Shown: positions 5,763 through 7,303 of the stretch, piece by piece
Layout of the letters: the number at the start of each line of letters is the position of its first letter
Numbering within the stretch: the stretch's first letter is position 1
Source: UBA5972 sp964466385
Lineage (GTDB): Bacteria > Pseudomonadota > Alphaproteobacteria > Rhodobacterales > Rhodobacteraceae
Direction: 5' to 3'
Assembly (NCBI GenBank): GCA_964466385.1
Contig: CAYXNM010000131.1
Coordinates: 1-7,303, forward strand
DNA: 7,303 bases
Position numbers and translations under genes: made by a program
Notes under the pieces: generated by a model
Told to the model about the DNA's origin: nothing
Database searches by the model: none
Seen by the model: only the letters and a program-made list of their open reading frames with translations

Positions 5763-6884
5763 ATGACCCACAACCCGATCCGCCCCTGGCGCAATATCAC
5801 GCGCCGCCGGTCCCGCCAGATCCACGTCGGACCCGTTGCGATCGGGGGGGATGCGGCCATTTCCGTCCAGAGCATGACCAACACCCCGACCCCGGACGTC
5901 AGGGCGACGGTCGCGCAAATTCAGGCCTGTGCCGACGCGGGGGCGGATATCATGCGGGTGTCCTGCCCGGATGAGGCCTCGACCAAAGCGTTTGCCGAGA
6001 TTGTTCGCGAAAGCCCGGTGCCGCTGGTGGCCGATATCCATTTCCACTATCGCCGCGCCATTGAGGCGGCCGAGGCGGGGGCGGCGTGCCTTCGGATCAA
6101 CCCGGGAAACATTGGCGCCAAGGAACGCGTGGCCGAGGTCATTCAGGCGGCGCGCGACAACAATTGTTCGATCCGGATCGGGGTAAATGCCGGGTCACTG
6201 GAAAAGCATCTGCTTGAAAAATTCGGCGAGCCATGCCCCGAAGCGATGATTGAAAGCGGTCTTGGTCATATCCGTATTCTGGAGGACGCTGGATTCGCGG
6301 AATTCAAGATCAGCGTCAAAGCCTCGGACGTGTTCCTTGCGGCCGCCGCCTATCAGGGTCTGGCTGAGGCGACCGATGCGCCGATCCACCTGGGCATCAC
6401 CGAGGCGGGCGGGTTGGTCTCGGGCACCGTGAAATCGGCCATCGGACTTGGCAATCTTTTATGGGCGGGCATAGGCGACACCATGCGCGTCAGCCTGTCC
6501 GCCGATCCGGTGGAGGAGGTCAAGGTTGGCTTTGAAATCCTGAAATCATTAGGTCTGCGCCATCGCGGTGTTTCGATCATCTCTTGCCCTTCCTGCGCGC
6601 GGCAGGGGTTCGACGTGATCGAAACCGTGAAAGTGCTGGAAGAGCGGCTGGCTCATATCCGCACCCCCATCACGCTATCGATCATCGGCTGCGTCGTGAA
6701 CGGACCGGGTGAGGCGTTGATGACCGATATCGGGTTTACCGGTGGCGGGGCAGGGTCCGGAATGGTCTATCTGGCAGGCAAGCAGGATCATAAGCTCAAC
6801 AACGAAAAACTGGTTGATCATATTGTCAAACAGGTTGAAATCCGAGCGGAACAGATTGAGGCCGGTGCAGATGCTGCCGAGTAA
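5763..6884 (+). CDS. ispG: 4-hydroxy-3-methylbut-2-enyl diphosphate synthase IspG (GcpE)
   Basis: A 373-residue [4Fe-4S] enzyme of the MEP (non-mevalonate) isoprenoid pathway. It reduces 2-C-methyl-D-erythritol 2,4-cyclodiphosphate to 4-hydroxy-3-methylbut-2-enyl diphosphate, with electrons from flavodoxin or ferredoxin. An N-terminal TIM barrel contains VQSMTNTPTPDV (35-46), MRVSCPD (64-70), PLVADIHFHYRRAI (87-100), RINPGNIG (111-118) and HLGITEAGG (209-217). The C-terminal cluster domain carries SCPSCARQGFDV (274-285; ligands C275 and C278) and IGCVVNGPGEA (308-318; ligand C310 and E317). All cluster ligands are present and the protein is the usual short bacterial form. The ATG at 5763 follows AAGG (5754-5757) at 5 nt. 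It should feed undecaprenyl phosphate, ubiquinone and, if the organism is phototrophic, carotenoid and bacteriochlorophyll side chains. Confidence 0.98.
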   Translation: MTHNPIRPWRNITRRRSRQIHVGPVAIGGDAAISVQSMTNTPTPDVRATVAQIQACADAGADIMRVSCPDEASTKAFAEIVRESPVPLVADIHFHYRRAIEAAEAGAACLRINPGNIGAKERVAEVIQAARDNNCSIRIGVNAGSLEKHLLEKFGEPCPEAMIESGLGHIRILEDAGFAEFKISVKASDVFLAAAAYQGLAEATDAPIHLGITEAGGLVSGTVKSAIGLGNLLWAGIGDTMRVSLSADPVEEVKVGFEILKSLGLRHRGVSIISCPSCARQGFDVIETVKVLEERLAHIRTPITLSIIGCVVNGPGEALMTDIGFTGGGAGSGMVYLAGKQDHKLNNEKLVDHIVKQVEIRAEQIEAGADAAE

Positions 6885-6890
6885 CTGACA

Positions 6891-7303
6891 ATGAAGCCCG
6901 TATTAATCTTCTGTGTTCTGGTGATTGCAGGCGTGCTGGCCTTCATCCGACTTGCCCCCAGCAACCCGGATATCTGGCATGTGGATCCACAGGCCGCCAA
7001 AAAACCACGCAAACCAAACGCGTTCATCCTGCGCCCGGACAGTGAAAAGCATCCTTCGCCGGAATTTGCGATGACTGCGGGCGCGCTGGCACAAGCGTTC
7101 GATGATCTGGCGCTGTCGGATGCAGGCGTTTCAAGGCTGGCGGGCACTCCGGAAGAACTGTGGGTCACCTACATCGCGCGCAGCAGGGTGATGGGGTATC
7201 CCGATTACATCTCGGTTAGATTTCTCGAGCTTGGCCAGAACCGCTCCACACTCGCGGTCTATTCACGCGCCCGCTTTGGATATCGCGATTTCGGGGTTAA
7301 TCG
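6891..7303 (+). CDS. DUF1499 family protein, N-terminally anchored (3' end beyond window)
   Basis: The first 137 residues of an open frame that runs off the window. Residues 4-20 (VLIFCVLVIAGVLAFIR) form a single hydrophobic segment with no lysine/arginine-rich N-region beyond K2 and no lipobox cysteine at a cleavage site, so an uncleaved membrane anchor with the rest in the periplasm is likely. Then come SNPDIWHVDPQ (24-34), typical of alphaproteobacterial DUF1499 proteins, and VTYIARSRVMGYPDYISVRF (92-111) with SRARFGYRDFGVNR (124-137), the region of this family best known to me. The family's biochemical role is not established. The ATG lies 6 bp after the ispG stop with little ribosome-binding site of its own, which points to translational coupling with ispG. 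Probably only a short C-terminal part is missing. Confidence 0.85.
   Translation, partial: MKPVLIFCVLVIAGVLAFIRLAPSNPDIWHVDPQAAKKPRKPNAFILRPDSEKHPSPEFAMTAGALAQAFDDLALSDAGVSRLAGTPEELWVTYIARSRVMGYPDYISVRFLELGQNRSTLAVYSRARFGYRDFGVN

Noticed and set aside
1..7303. Mobile elements, CRISPR arrays, tRNA/rRNA genes, riboswitches, defence systems
   Set aside because: I read both strands for transposase or integrase motifs, direct-repeat arrays and structured RNA signatures and saw none. All sizeable coding regions are housekeeping, regulatory or uncharacterised genes of chromosomal character.

Overview
This is a stretch of chromosome from an alphaproteobacterium, most likely a Rhodobacterales (Roseobacter/Rhodobacter-type) species. 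The best evidence is a 407-residue 5-aminolevulinate synthase with the Rhodobacter HemA length, residue numbering and C-terminus. The GC-rich codon use and the gene order XRE regulator, sdhE, ldtR-like regulator, hemA, rodZ-like gene, ispG also fit. It looks like core housekeeping DNA. I see no insertion sequence, integrase, phage gene, CRISPR array, tRNA or rRNA.

The left arm (1-1628) is on the minus strand: a class I aminotransferase of the aspartate aminotransferase 1-beta type (aspC), followed 19 bp downstream by a small conserved-looking protein of unknown function. A 99-bp divergent spacer (1629-1727) holds a near-perfect 21-bp palindrome with plausible promoters reading out both ways. 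To its right, on the plus strand, an XRE-type regulator is followed by sdhE, the FAD assembly factor of succinate dehydrogenase.

Next comes an LdtR/MarR-like winged-helix regulator (from 2523). It has the clearest sigma70-type promoter in the window, with an inverted repeat across the -10 region and the ribosome-binding site. The 3' end of this gene is lost in a run of exactly 100 N (3014-3113), an assembly gap whose true length is unknown. After the gap come hemA (Shemin-pathway ALA synthase), a RodZ-like membrane-anchored helix-turn-helix protein, ispG (the [4Fe-4S] enzyme of the MEP isoprenoid pathway) and, 6 bp downstream, a DUF1499 protein cut by the window end.

Functionally the window mixes central metabolism around the TCA cycle (aspartate aminotransferase, SDH assembly, succinyl-CoA consumption by HemA) with envelope-related functions (LdtR-like regulator, RodZ, and IspG supplying isoprenoid precursors for undecaprenyl phosphate). 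The rodZ-ispG adjacency also occurs in Escherichia coli. No clearly new system is visible. The best leads are the two regulatory sites (1668-1688 and 2479-2516), the sequence hidden by the gap, and the two uncharacterised proteins at the window edges.
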